A stretch of DNA of 64,000 bases from Cordilura impudica (GCA_963682025.1 OY821521.1:101423354-101487353), one strand, 5' to 3'; shown: positions 20,906 to 32,560, numbered from the stretch's first letter. The notes: generated by a model from the sequence alone, not told the origin. Numbers and translations: made by a program.

Positions 20906-22243
20906 ATGGTTTCAATGCATGTATCATATTAGCATATACCAGTATATTCACATTTTTTAAATGTTAAAATAGTACTAAGGTATCTAGTTATTAATAAAAT
21001 ATATGAAATAACTATTTATAGATTTTAATAAACATGTATCAGCTTTTCTATTTTGTTGTTTTAGATGTAAGCAGCTTTTCTCATAAGAACTCTAAAATTT
21101 GACTTATAGAAACATTACAATTTTTTTTCATTTGAAAATAATTCTAATTGTCTTAATTTAAAATTTCTCGTATACCATTTATTATATTGTGATGAATACA
21201 GGACATTTGTTTTGTAGAAAAACTTTAAGATTAGGAATTGTAAGTTTTTAAATATATTTCAAAGGTTATTCTTTAACATTTGGTAGATCCTATAAAATCA
21301 CATATGTATATTCTATAACTCTCATGTAATGGCTAGTGACGCATTCAACTTTCACCAACAGATATATTTACCTTATGAAGTCTAGATATAAAAATAAAAT
21401 GGAAATATAAATTATTTGGATAGCTTTTGTAATATTCGATCATGAAAATAAACGAACAACCGTATTATTTCAGTTTTAGAGTATGCATCACTAGAATCCT
21501 TTAATTATGCTGTGGAACATTTTCAGAGTCATTGTCTGGGGGGGGGGGGGTGAGAAATTCCAAGGCAGGATGAAAGTACTAGGTCAGTATAGTAAAACCT
21601 TCTTAACTTGATGATTGTTTGCTTAGTGTTTCAGCTCAAGTCAAGTCAAGAACGATTGAAGATTTCTCATTTCATTCTTCATCAAATAGATTGAGCAAAC
21701 CAAGTTGAACTAATTTTATCGAATGAATCTTTAAAAAATTGTCATTGTCAAACGTCAAGATAAGGAAAAAAATATATATAAGGTCATAAAAAAGTTTGAC
21801 CTGAAAACGCTAAACTCATTTTTACTATACTATACTGAAACTCATTGTATGTATAGGATATTGACCTAGAACGACAACATTTTTACTTGTTCAAGAATAA
21901 ATGATGCAAATAAAATCAAAGTATATAAATATTTTTCATCATACTTTTTTAAACATAAAAAAAATATATCTATAACTCATCTAATCACAAAAAAATACTC
22001 GTACAATAACCAAAATTCCACATTCAGTTGAACATAGCAAATGCGAAGGAATGATATGACAAGTCCCTGTGACAAAATGTCAATCAATTTGAAAGGTTGG
22101 CATATTTTAATATAATTTATTTTTATATTTTGTGATGTTGAAGTGTGTATGTTTTATTTGTGTATATGTCACTTGGAAATACATATTGACATAACTCTTC
22201 ATATACAACTGAAAACATGTACATACATACATACATATGTATG
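20906..22243. other. Intergenic DNA with poly(G) run
   Basis: No recognised gene. A run of about 13 G lies near 21538-21551, unusual in such AT-rich DNA, and short (ACAT)n-like repeats lie at 22215-22245. Confidence 0.5.
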
Positions 22244-22894
22244 TACCCAATAAACATTTTTGTTTGCTATCAACTTGAGGTGCATTTGAGATCAAATACA
22301 TTTCTCAAATCTCCAACGTTAATTCTCAAATACACCTCAATAGTCGGATTATAGTCTTCTCAACTTAAAAGGCACATTTTTTATATGATGATTTTCTTAG
22401 TTATCAAATTGAGAAATTTGTGATTCTCAACTGGATAGCAAAGAAATTTCTCCAATTGGTATCAAATGGAAGGTACGGAATTGCCTATTAAAAAAAATCA
22501 TATTAATTTTAAAAATGAAAAATTGTACTTTTTTCTGAATGTTTCAATTTAATTTTATTACATATTTAATATGTATTATCATGTAAATGTTTTTTTTTTA
22601 ATTTAGAATTAAAAATAAATTAAATAATTATTTGTACTTTTTTGAATATTAATATTATATAGGACATAAGTAAGTATTTAAATTAAAAAATGCAAAAAAT
22701 AGAATATATACAAATTAATTATTTGTACTTTTTCGGCAATTTTTAATTTAATTTATTATTTATGACACATTAAATATTATAACATGTTAAAAATTTTTTA
22801 ACTATAGAATTAAAAATAAATTAATTAATTACTTGTACTTTTTTTGAAAGTTGCTGGAAAAGAGTATTGGAAGAGGTGAAATTTGGGGAAGGTA

Positions 22895-23036
22895 CGGCAA
22901 CCTTAAAACGTAAGCCAATATTGGCAAAAGCACCATTTAAGCAGGTAAGTTTGACAAAAATATAAGCAATATTCAAGGCTAATCACTCAACTTGTTATTA
23001 GGTTGCCGAACTTATGGCCTTAATTTGTGGCTATTA
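22895..23036 (+). pseudogene. DUF4806-like fragment, left (plus) copy
   Basis: The plus strand reads L-A-K-A-P-F-K-Q, then a 57-nt intron (22945-23001, GTAAGT to TTATTAG), then V-A-E-L-M-A-L-I-C-G-Y and a stop. It is the inverted, diverged relative of 23325-23640. It lacks the 5' exon segment between the L-P-K-A-P-F motif and the splice donor, and the rest of the second exon. Confidence 0.65.
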
Positions 23037-23324
23037 AACAAAATTTCTAAGAATCGCATGTTAAATATTTAAATTAATATTAAATTATATTAATATTAAA
23101 AAATTCAAAAAAAGTAGAAATGTTAAAAATATATCAATTAATTTTCATTTAAATATTTCACCTTTTTTTGTAGGCGGTTGTTGGCATGCTGGAAAAATGA
23201 AATTATCGTTCGTTCGAACTCGCTGTCCGAATAAGCAGCAGAAAATTTTTGATTGTAGGCATCTGGAAAGATTAATTAGATTTAATTAATATCAATTGGA
23301 ATCAAAACATAAAAATATAATCAC

Positions 23325-23640
23325 GTTTTAATACCGCCGTTACGCTGAGAGCTCGTACAGGTTCTTTGGAATTTGTTCCTTACCAGCAGTATTTGTTGGC
23401 TACTTCATCAGTGACCAATTTCCGCCATGCAATTTTTAGAAATTTTGTAGAATTGCCACAAATTATGGCCATAAGTTCGGCAACCTAATAACAAATTAAG
23501 TAATTAGCCTTGAATATTACTCATATTTTTGTGAAACTTACCAGGTCGCTAAACTTGTTTTCCGATGATTGTACTTTGGACTCGAATTCTTTAAATTCAG
23601 AGGCCTGGTTAAATGGTGCTTTTGGCAAGATGACAACACA
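23325..23640 (-). pseudogene. DUF4806-like domain gene fragment, unit A
   Basis: On the minus strand the 5' exon (23640-23542) reads L-P-K-A-P-F-N-Q then E-F-K-E-F-E-S-K and ends at K-F-S-D-L. A 57-nt intron (23541-23485, GTAAGT to TTATTAG) joins to V-A-E-L-M-A-I-I-C-G-N then W-R-K-L-V-T-D-E-V-A-N-K-Y-C-W, a stop, and more similar residues down to about 23325. This pattern (L-P, then K-L, then D-E-[LV]-A, then Y-x-W) matches DUF4806, a domain of unknown function frequent in arthropod mobile DNA. It is disrupted by a stop. Confidence 0.7.
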
Positions 23641-23864
23641 CTTTTCACTTTTTTGTTCTATAATGTATATCCCAAATTTAATTATAGATATATATCATTA
23701 TTTATATAAAACTTATTATACTTTTACCTCCCTGTTATTTATTTAATTTTTCTTTTCTGCAACAATTCCTTTTTAAATCAAGATAATTAAAATTTACCAC
23801 AAAGCTGAAAACTTTCACAATTATTATTATTTCTAGAAATTAGAACATATGATTCGCAACGTTA

Positions 23865-24118
23865 AGGCCGAGTTAGCCACACATTTTTAAAATGTAACCG
23901 TACCGTAAATGTAACGTTGGCATTTAGTGCAATTATAGAACGTAAAATTAACCAAACTTTGTAAGCTGTTCACAAATGTAGCGTACAAAAGTAGCGAAAA
24001 TCAAATTCAGCAGGTTGGGACGTTCCAGTTACGTTACAGTTCAGTTCGCTAATTGTTTTTATGTAAAAAAAAAACGGCTGACACGTTAGGTTACGGTTAC
24101 GTGGGGCTAACTCGGCCT
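23865..24118. mobile_element. PIF/Harbinger-like MITE, copy 2 (254 bp)
   Basis: The TIRs are AGGCCGAGTTAGCC(A/C) and the complement, with TTA direct duplications at 23862-23864 and 24119-24121. Same family as 8038-8325. Confidence 0.8.
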
Positions 24119-24429
24119 TTACTGTGAGAAATGAACAGCGCTGCCATACGAGAATACAAAAGTTGTAAATAATATCTCAAACTCAACACAAATCGTACTC
24201 AAGTTGAGAAAAAGTTTGATCTCAAGTGGAGAAAAGTGTTGGTTAGCCAATTGATGTTAAAATATTTCTCAAAGATTGGAAAAAATTTTAAGTCTCAACT
24301 TGATATCAAGTTGAAAGCAAACAATGAGAAAAATTTTTCAACTCAAGTTGAGAATTATATTAGATATCAATTTGAGAACTTAACTTTTCTCCAACGTTGG
24401 AGAAATAATTTTTCAATGCATACTGGGTA

Positions 24430-24638
24430 TTAAAATTGTATGCTAAACAGTCACTCATGGTCACGTGATTTAGAACAAAGACCTTCTTTCATTATGCATG
24501 TCTTTTTATTAGATATTTTGCTGTTTATGTGGATTTTTTTTTAAAGTTTAACCCAAAGTTATTTATAAATAAATTAATGGTTAATAAAAACATTCTTAAC
24601 ACCTCTTTCAGCAACGTCATTTAATTATGTTTATAAGG
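24430..24638. other. Spacer between two transposons
   Basis: AT-rich; nothing recognised. The frame at 24236-24433 lies mostly in the TTGAGA array and is not a gene. Confidence 0.4.
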
Positions 24639-26234
24639 TGGAAACACAACTGGGACGAACGACGAATTTCGTACGGCTGGACGAATTTGTCGGCAACAAT
24701 TCGTTGCGTAAATTCGTCGAATGAAATACAATTACGACGAATACACCTAACAGCTGTAACGTCATTTGAAATTGTTTGTGAGTTATATAAATAAATACTG
24801 GAAAAATATGAATAAAAGAATTTTTAACTTTGTAGAGTTATTACAATTGTAAGCACCATGTTCACGATGGTAAAAGCCAATGTACCAATGTACGGCAGCG
24901 TTTAAATTTAAATTCTGAAAAAATTACATAATTTTTCAATTATAAATTAATTTTATGTTATTTTTGTTTACATGTTGCAGCTGATAGTGTGACCATATTT
25001 AAAAATAAGAAGCACTAAACGAAAAGGAATAAATATTAACAAAAAACTATGTAAAAGAAAATTATATAATAATTTAACTATAAGCTGTAAATAATATATA
25101 AAACACGACCAAACCTAAACTGCTGGAAAATTTTTATTTCTTTGTGTATTCGTACCTAACGTTGTAGATTCGTACTTAACGACCCAACATTTCTAAACAT
25201 AAGTGTCGTCAAAAATATTTTTTTTTTAAATTCCTTCAAGGAAAAAATCCATGGATTATATATCTATGTCCAATTGGTCGTCAACGGTCAAAATTAGCAA
25301 CTAATTTAGTCCGCTCAAAGCCATTCAGTGATTTGTGTTTTTATTTTTTACATAAATAACTGTAGCTTTTGTTTTGTATTTTTAAATATAGATCACAGAG
25401 TATCGATTACTACTTTTTTAAATTGTACTAAAAATGGAAAGGAAAATCGTTCCTTTTGTAAAAAACCTTTTTGTTTCACAAAACACTGTAATTGCTTCGA
25501 AGATTACCATAATCGATTTTATATTTTTGGGATATTTAGAATTAATCGTCCTCTAAATCTTTTTATTTATAGTTTAATTAATTGTTGATTTTATATTATG
25601 AATTTTTTTAGTTTAATAAAAATATAAACCTATAATACATCCTCTTTACCCGTACTGAATTTTGCTGAATAATAAACCGATTCCAAATATTTTTCTGTTT
25701 CTGAAAGCCATAAATACTTGTCCATGTTATATCAAAATGTTAATTTTTCTGTTCAATAAGGACCGAATTAGTGACATCCAAATATCATAAAGAAACAAAA
25801 TTTTCAGACTTTGGGGTCACCGCCTTAGCTCCTGAAAATACATGTGCCATTTTTTTGGTATGTTCTGAAAGCCAAAACTATCTTCTGTCGACACAAGTCA
25901 GCTTTAAAAAAATCGGTTGAAAAATGTGGAAAATATAAGACAAAATAAAAACGGGACATATATGTCCCATTGGTCGTGAAAGGGTTAAAACCAAAAATAA
26001 CTTTATTTACTAAAACATTTAAAAAACTAAAATAAAATACGGCCACTCTACACCAATTTATTCGTCGTTCGTCGGCGTAAGAAATAGAAATAAACCTATC
26101 GCCGAGTTCGTTACGCACTACGTATTTCGTTCGACGCACTGATTGTGTGCATTTTCATATATACAAATGAGTTTTATTTCTGACGACGAATATTCGGAAC
26201 GAAAAATTCGTCGTTCGTCCCAGTTGTGTTTCCA
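24639..26234. mobile_element. 1.6-kb DNA element with 30-bp TIRs and ATTCGTCG arrays, unit A
   Basis: The TIR starts TGGAAACACAACTGGGACG and the complement ends at 26234; the match extends about 30 bp. Behind each TIR lie clustered ATTCGTCG/CGACGAAT motifs (24660-24745 and 26055-26220), which resemble transposase binding-site arrays. No transposase of its own was found. The body contains a piggyBac remnant (25400-25984) that either inserted there or was captured. The superfamily is undetermined because the flanks show no clear target duplication. Confidence 0.7.
25400..25984 (+). pseudogene. piggyBac-like 3' remnant (C-terminal zinc-binding tail and end), unit A
   Basis: The frame around 25425-25535 reads C-T-K-N-G-K-E-N-R-S-F-C-K-K-P-F-C, then H-C-N-C-F-E-D-Y-H-N-R. 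This matches the Cys-rich C-terminal domain of piggyBac transposases. Some 450 bp on, the sequence ends with a GGGACATATATGTCCC palindrome, GGTCGTGAAAGGG and TTAA (25985-25988), the layout of a piggyBac terminus at its target site. The catalytic domain and the left end are missing. Confidence 0.7.
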
Positions 26235-26986
26235 ACTATACTCGTATATAGAATTTTAAAAGTAATAAAATTTTGGTTATTAGCCCTAAATTGTCTTAAT
26301 TATTAAACCGATGAAAGATTAAATATCATTTCTTTTAGCAATAAACACTAACAGTTCACTTTTGCAGTCACCCTGCAGTTCGCAGCATGAGATTTGACCA
26401 ATGTTCTGAATTGAACATAATTTACCGTAAGTCCTAATCTTACTCTAATTTCTAAGTGGTTTTAGAACGTACGCCTGACCTTAAACTCATCTCACCATTT
26501 TTGACCTATAAAATATGATCTGAATGTAAAAAAGTTGATAGCGGAATATATAAATATTTATTACGTAGTATGTAGTGCCAATACAAATGTCATCAATATA
26601 TAATAAGTACGAAGGTTTTAGTCGGATTACGCCGACTAAATGGATACCTTATTTCGGGAAACCGTGTGAGATAATATATGGATATAATAAAGATATTATT
26701 ACCTGAATATTAGTATTCAAATATGAACATAATTTAAGTATGTTTTTATCTTTCAAATACTTTATATACATAATATACATAAGATCATTATTTTTATTAT
26801 CTACAGATGTACATTAACCATTATCATTAGGAAAAATTCCCAAAATGTGTTTTTCACATTTCATGGTAATATTTATTAGTTTAGGGCATGTAGTAATATA
26901 GACAACGCATGTGTGCGACCAGTAGGTAGATTAGTTCTAGTTTAGTTGTAAGATTATTGTACATGTAGTAATAAAGACAACGCATA
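26235..26986. other. Unit A right part, unclassified
   Basis: Non-coding. It contains a perfect 9-bp stem (TTTAGTCGG, loop ATTACG, CCGACTAAA) at 26617-26640 and a GTGTGCGACCAGTAGGTAG block (26910-26930) that recurs at 30631 and 30750. Confidence 0.5.
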
Positions 26987-27045
26987 GAAAGATTAATTAG
27001 ATTTAATTAATATCAATTGGAATCAAAACATAAAAATATAATCAC

Positions 27046-27361
27046 GTTTTAATACCGCCGTTACGCTGAGAGCTCGTACAGGTTCTTTGGAATTTGTTCC
27101 TTACCAGCAGTATTTGTTGGCTACTTCATCAGTGACCAATTTCCGCCATGCAATTTTTAGAAATTTTGTAGAATTGCCACAAATTATGGCCATAAGTTCG
27201 GCAACCTAATAACAAATTAAGTAATTAGCCTTGAATATTACTCATATTTTTGTGAAACTTACCAGGTCGCTAAACTTGTTTTCCGATGATTGTACTTTGG
27301 ACTCGAATTCTTTAAATTCAGAGGCCTGGTTAAATGGTGCTTTTGGCAAGATGACAACACA
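27046..27361 (-). pseudogene. DUF4806-like domain gene fragment, unit B
   Basis: Copy of 23325-23640, with the intron at 27206-27262. The 5' end of the parent element (left TIR and plus copy) is not repeated here. Confidence 0.7.
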
Positions 27362-27585
27362 CTTTTCACTTTTTTGTTCTATAATGTATATCCCAAATTT
27401 AATTATAGATATATATCATTATTTATATAAAACTTATTATACTTTTACCTCCCTGTTATTTATTTAATTTTTCTTTTCTGCAACAATTCCTTTTTAAATC
27501 AAGATAATTAAAATTTACCACAAAGCTGAAAACTTTCACAATTATTATTATTTCTAGAAATTAGAACATATGATTCGCAACGTTA

Positions 27586-27839
27586 AGGCCGAGTTAGCCA
27601 CACATTTTTAAAATGTAACCGTACCGTAAATGTAACGTTGGCATTTAGTGCAATTATAGAACGTAAAATTAACCAAACTTTGTAAGCTGTTCACAAATGT
27701 AGCGTACAAAAGTAGCGAAAATCAAATTCAGCAGGTTGGGACGTTCCAGTTACGTTACAGTTCAGTTCGCTAATTGTTTTTATGTAAAAAAAAAACGGCT
27801 GACACGTTAGGTTACGGTTACGTGGGGCTAACTCGGCCT
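27586..27839. mobile_element. PIF/Harbinger-like MITE, copy 3
   Basis: Copy of 23865-24118 produced by the tandem duplication, not by a separate insertion. Confidence 0.8.
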
Positions 27840-28359
27840 TTACTGTGAGAAATGAACAGCGCTGCCATACGAGAATACAAAAGTTGTAAATAATATCTCA
27901 AACTCAACACAAATCGTACTCAAGTTGAGAAAAAGTTTGATCTCAAGTGGAGAAAAGTGTTGGTTAGCCAATTGATGTTAAAATATTTCTCAAAGATTGG
28001 AAAAAATTTTAAGTCTCAACTTGATATCAAGTTGAAAGCAAACAATGAGAAAAATTTTTCAACTCAAGTTGAGAATTATATTAGATATCAATTTGAGAAC
28101 TTAACTTTTCTCCAACGTTGGAGAAATAATTTTTCAATGCATACTGGGTATTAAAATTGTATGCTAAACAGTCACTCATGGTCACGTGATTTAGAACAAA
28201 GACCTTCTTTCATTATGCATGTCTTTTTATTAGATATTTTGCTGTTTATGTGGATTTTTTTTTAAAGTTTAACCCAAAGTTATTTATAAATAAATTAATG
28301 GTTAATAAAAACATTCTTAACACCTCTTTCAGCAACGTCATTTAATTATGTTTATAAGG

Positions 28360-29955
28360 TGGAAACACAACTGGGACGAACGACGAATTTCGTACGGCTG
28401 GACGAATTTGTCGGCAACAATTCGTTGCGTAAATTCGTCGAATGAAATACAATTACGACGAATACACCTAACAGCTGTAACGTCATTTGAAATTGTTTGT
28501 GAGTTATATAAATAAATACTGGAAAAATATGAATAAAAGAATTTTTAACTTTGTAGAGTTATTACAATTGTAAGCACCATGTTCACGATGGTAAAAGCCA
28601 ATGTACCAATGTACGGCAGCGTTTAAATTTAAATTCTGAAAAAATTACATAATTTTTCAATTATAAATTAATTTTATGTTATTTTTGTTTACATGTTGCA
28701 GCTGATAGTGTGACCATATTTAAAAATAAGAAGCACTAAACGAAAAGGAATAAATATTAACAAAAAACTATGTAAAAGAAAATTATATAATAATTTAACT
28801 ATAAGCTGTAAATAATATATAAAACACGACCAAACCTAAACTGCTGGAAAATTTTTATTTCTTTGTGTATTCGTACCTAACGTTGTAGATTCGTACTTAA
28901 CGACCCAACATTTCTAAACATAAGTGTCGTCAAAAATATTTTTTTTTTAAATTCCTTCAAGGAAAAAATCCATGGATTATATATCTATGTCCAATTGGTC
29001 GTCAACGGTCAAAATTAGCAACTAATTTAGTCCGCTCAAAGCCATTCAGTGATTTGTGTTTTTATTTTTTACATAAATAACTGTAGCTTTTGTTTTGTAT
29101 TTTTAAATATAGATCACAGAGTATCGATTACTACTTTTTTAAATTGTACTAAAAATGGAAAGGAAAATCGTTCCTTTTGTAAAAAACCTTTTTGTTTCAC
29201 AAAACACTGTAATTGCTTCGAAGATTACCATAATCGATTTTATATTTTTGGGATATTTAGAATTAATCGTCCTCTAAATCTTTTTATTTATAGTTTAATT
29301 AATTGTTGATTTTATATTATGAATTTTTTTAGTTTAATAAAAATATAAACCTATAATACATCCTCTTTACCCGTACTGAATTTTGCTGAATAATAAACCG
29401 ATTCCAAATATTTTTCTGTTTCTGAAAGCCATAAATACTTTTCCATGTTATATCAAAATGTTAATTTTTCTGTTCAATAAGGACCGAATTAGTGACATCC
29501 AAATATCATAAAGAAACAAAATTTTCAGACTTTGGGGTCACCGCCTTAGCTCCTGAAAATACATGTGCCATTTTTTTGGTATGTTCTGAAAGCCAAAACT
29601 ATCTTCTGTCGACACAAGTCAGCTTTAAAAAAATCGGTTGAAAAATGTGGAAAATATAAGACAAAATAAAAACGGGACATATATGTCCCATTGGTCGTGA
29701 AAGGGTTAAAACCAAAAATAACTTTATTTACTAAAACATTTAAAAAACTAAAATAAAATACGGCCACTCTACACCAATTTATTCGTCGTTCGTCGGCGTA
29801 AGAAATAGAAATAAACCTATCGCCGAGTTCGTTACGCACTACGTATTTCGTTCGACGCACTGATTGTGTGCATTTTCATATATACAAATGAGTTTTATTT
29901 CTGACGACGAATATTCGGAACGAAAAATTCGTCGTTCGTCCCAGTTGTGTTTCCA
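28360..29955. mobile_element. 1.6-kb DNA element with ATTCGTCG arrays, unit B
   Basis: Duplicate of 24639-26234. It holds the single base difference found between the units (T at 29441). Confidence 0.7.
29121..29705 (+). pseudogene. piggyBac-like 3' remnant, unit B
   Basis: Duplicate of 25400-25984; the terminal TTAA is at 29706-29709. Confidence 0.7.
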
Positions 29956-30624
29956 ACTATACTCGTATATAGAATTTTAAAAGTAATAAAATTTTGGTTA
30001 TTAGCCCTAAATTGTCTTAATTATTAAACCGATGAAAGATTAAATATCATTTCTTTTAGCAATAAACACTAACAGTTCACTTTTGCAGTCACCCTGCAGT
30101 TCGCAGCATGAGATTTGACCAATGTTCTGAATTGAACATAATTTACCGTAAGTCCTAATCTTACTCTAATTTCTAAGTGGTTTTAGAACGTACGCCTGAC
30201 CTTAAACTCATCTCACCATTTTTGACCTATAAAATATGATCTGAATGTAAAAAAGTTGATAGCGGAATATATAAATATTTATTACGTAGTATGTAGTGCC
30301 AATACAAATGTCATCAATATATAATAAGTACGAAGGTTTTAGTCGGATTACGCCGACTAAATGGATACCTTATTTCGGGAAACCGTGTGAGATAATATAT
30401 GGATATAATAAAGATATTATTACCTGAATATTAGTATTCAAATATGAACATAATTTAAGTATGTTTTTATCTTTCAAATACTTTATATACATAATATACA
30501 TAAGATCATTATTTTTATTATCTACAGATGTACATTAACCATTATCATTAGGAAAAATTCCCAAAATGTGTTTTTCACATTTCATGGTAATATTTATTAG
30601 TTTAGGGCATGTAGTAATATAGAC

Positions 30625-30885
30625 AACGCATGTGTGCGACCAGTAGGTAGATTAGTTCTAGTTTAGTTGTAAGATTATTGTACATGTAGTAATAAAGACA
30701 ACGCATAGAATTTTATGACTATTCATTATAATAAAAGTACTGGTACGCATGTGTGCGACCAGTAGGTAGATTAGTTCCAGTTTAGTTGTAAGATTATGGT
30801 ACTTAGTTCTTAAGGTTTTATTTTCAATAAAGAAATCAGTATTGTACATACACTCAACCAACGAGTTGTCTCTCCAGATATTAAC
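30625..30885 (+). repeat. Short direct repeat and possible LTR-like 3' end
   Basis: ACGCATGTGTGCGACCAGTAGG and the following 40 bp occur at about 30626 and again at about 30746. Downstream, TTTTCAATAAAGAAATCAG, CTCTCCAGATATTAACA and a TG-poor start look like the end of an LTR with a poly(A) signal. No matching second LTR, primer site or target duplication could be shown, so the LTR idea is tentative. Confidence 0.35.
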
Positions 30886-31760
30886 AATTAGAATAATTCT
30901 AGTCTATCACATAAGGAATATTTGTATGATGGATCTACTTACAGCCAGCTGACAGTCCGATCGTCCCCTTTCATCCAAATATAATTACAATTGCGATGAG
31001 AAGTTTCCGTAAAATGGTTACATGGAACTGGAATACTTATACTCTGACAATAGTTTATAGCGTGGAATAAAAAACAATGCGTCTAATCCCCATATTTATT
31101 ATCACTTTCTGTAGACAATAATATGATGAAGGGTATTATATGATTGGTCTGGACCGACTGTGACATTCTCACATTTTCTACGGTACGAAGAAAATTGTAT
31201 AACTATTTTCAATTGATAAAAATAATTAACATTGTCTACTATCTAATTAGAGATAAGGCATTTAGACAAGGGAGGTGTGTCTGCTATTTAACACAATTAT
31301 AACAAATTAGAATGATGAAATATTGTGATATTTATTTTATACGAAATGTATACTTATAAACTGCGTTGCAAATTGTGCTACAAATCGAATACATTTGTGG
31401 TTAAATAACCCTTTATACGAGTAGATCTTGTGGTTTCTTTTTGTTAATCCTAATGTAATTTATCAATTTGTAGGATGTACTTAATTACGAGTATCAATAT
31501 ATTTACGTACTTGAACTCTAAGCGGGATCTTTGCAAATAGAAATTTGTGAAATTTAAGCCGAAGCGGAGGGTAAATACCAAATATACTCGTATGGTATGG
31601 TATGTTAGTTATCGTTAACAGCAATTTATTTGCGATTTTATGGATTCTACTTAATGTTATTTTTTTTTTTTTTTTTTAATTAGAACATTTTAATTTTTGT
31701 TTCACTTTGCAATTTTCATTGACAAAATTTTCAATTATTTCAAATTTGGTATTATAGAAA
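30886..31760. other. Intergenic DNA with a partial DR1-like block
   Basis: No gene recognised. GATTGGTCTGGACCGACTGTGAC near 31143-31166 resembles the DR1 start. A poly(T) run lies at 31660-31678. Confidence 0.45.
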
Positions 31761-31764
31761 GTAT

Positions 31765-32560
31765 AGTGCTCACTAGGGTGGCTCGAAAAAAGTTGAGCCG
31801 GGGTGATTAAAGATTAGTTGAAGGCCATTCCGGAAAATTTTTTATATTTTTTTGCCACCCTATTAATTTTTTGTATACTGCATCGCCATTTATAGCCCGA
31901 TCATAAGTTACTGCATACCGTTGTCCAATTATTTTTAATCGAAAAGAAAACCGCTCTAATTTTATGAAACTTTTGCTGTAAAAGTATTTACTTCTATTTA
32001 TAAACAAAAAATTTACAGAGGCTTAAAAGAATACATACGATTAAAAGATCTGATATGGGAATTCATTTTGGTGTTGAGATATGGCAACACTTTTTGTGAA
32101 AAGAAAACCGCATTTATTTTATGAAACTTTTAAAAATGCATTATGGAGAATTGAGATTGCTATACTGTTCGCGACTGCATCGGACTACAAATGGCGACGA
32201 AGTGTACCTTTTTTTAAAGTACCCTTTTTTAAAGAAAGTACCATATTTTTTAAAATAGTACCCCTTGTTCAAAAAAGTACCTATTCCTAAAAAGTAAGTT
32301 TTTAAAAAAATAAATATATCAAAATACATTTTTTTTAAAATTAATCTTTTTTGAAGTACTTTTTTAAAAAGGTACATTTTATTAAATGCATTTTTTTTTA
32401 ATTACCAAATATTAAAAATTACCTTTTCTTCAAAAGGTTTTTTCTAAAAAATATCTTTTTTTACTAATATAACCTATTCTTAACATTAAATTTTCTTCAA
32501 AATTACCCTTTTTAAAAAAAGAGTTTAATTTTATAAAACCACTGAAAATCTAACAAACTG
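31765..32560. repeat. Low-complexity GTACCTTTTTTAAA-rich region
   Basis: It opens with CACTAGGGTGGCTCGAAAAAA, a motif that recurs between genes in flies. Then come many degenerate AAAGTACCTTTTTTAAA units (32195-32400), self-complementary around TTTTTTAAAAAA. Frames on both strands (32081-32290, 32141-32377) come from the repeat. Confidence 0.55.

Larger units (their letters stand above)
22244..24429. mobile_element. TIR-bounded element with TTGAGA arrays and DUF4806-like fragments
   Basis: The left end TACCCAATAAACATTTTTG (22244) mirrors the right end, whose complement is TACCCAGTATGCATTGAAAA (24429). Both subterminal regions (22262-22450 and 24170-24400) are packed with AACTTGAGA/TCTCAAGTTG-type motifs, often as palindromes, and with CTCCAACGTTGGAG. 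The interior holds two inverted copies of a DUF4806-like gene fragment, a PIF-like MITE insertion (23865-24118), and the left edge of the tandem duplication (23266). The TIRs are imperfect and no target duplication is certain. Confidence 0.55.
23266..26986 (+). repeat. Tandem duplication, unit A (3,721 bp)
   Basis: Unit A is followed head-to-tail by unit B (26987-30707). I found only one base difference by eye (G at 25720, T at 29441). The right breakpoint joins to the left one through the shared trinucleotide GAA. Each unit contains the 3' half of the DUF4806-like element, a MITE, a 1.6-kb long-TIR element and about 750 bp of further repeat. Confidence 0.93.
26987..30707 (+). repeat. Tandem duplication, unit B (3,721 bp)
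   Basis: Second copy of the unit 23266-26986 at a constant offset of 3,721 bp. All unit A features recur: DUF4806-like fragment, MITE, long-TIR element and piggyBac remnant. The similarity stops after CGCATAGAA (30710, including the shared GAA). Confidence 0.93.

Noticed and set aside
23510..25588. Short identical frames repeated 3,721 bp later as a conserved small-gene family
   Set aside because: Their identity comes from the recent segmental duplication of non-coding and transposon DNA, not from selection on proteins.
25825..26139. Minus-strand 104-codon frame (and its copy at 29546-29860)
   Set aside because: It runs through the piggyBac end and the ATTCGTCG array and has no domain; chance frame.
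30625..30885. A solo LTR
   Set aside because: A poly(A) signal and LTR-like end are present, but no TG start with a matching target duplication could be found; kept only as tentative.
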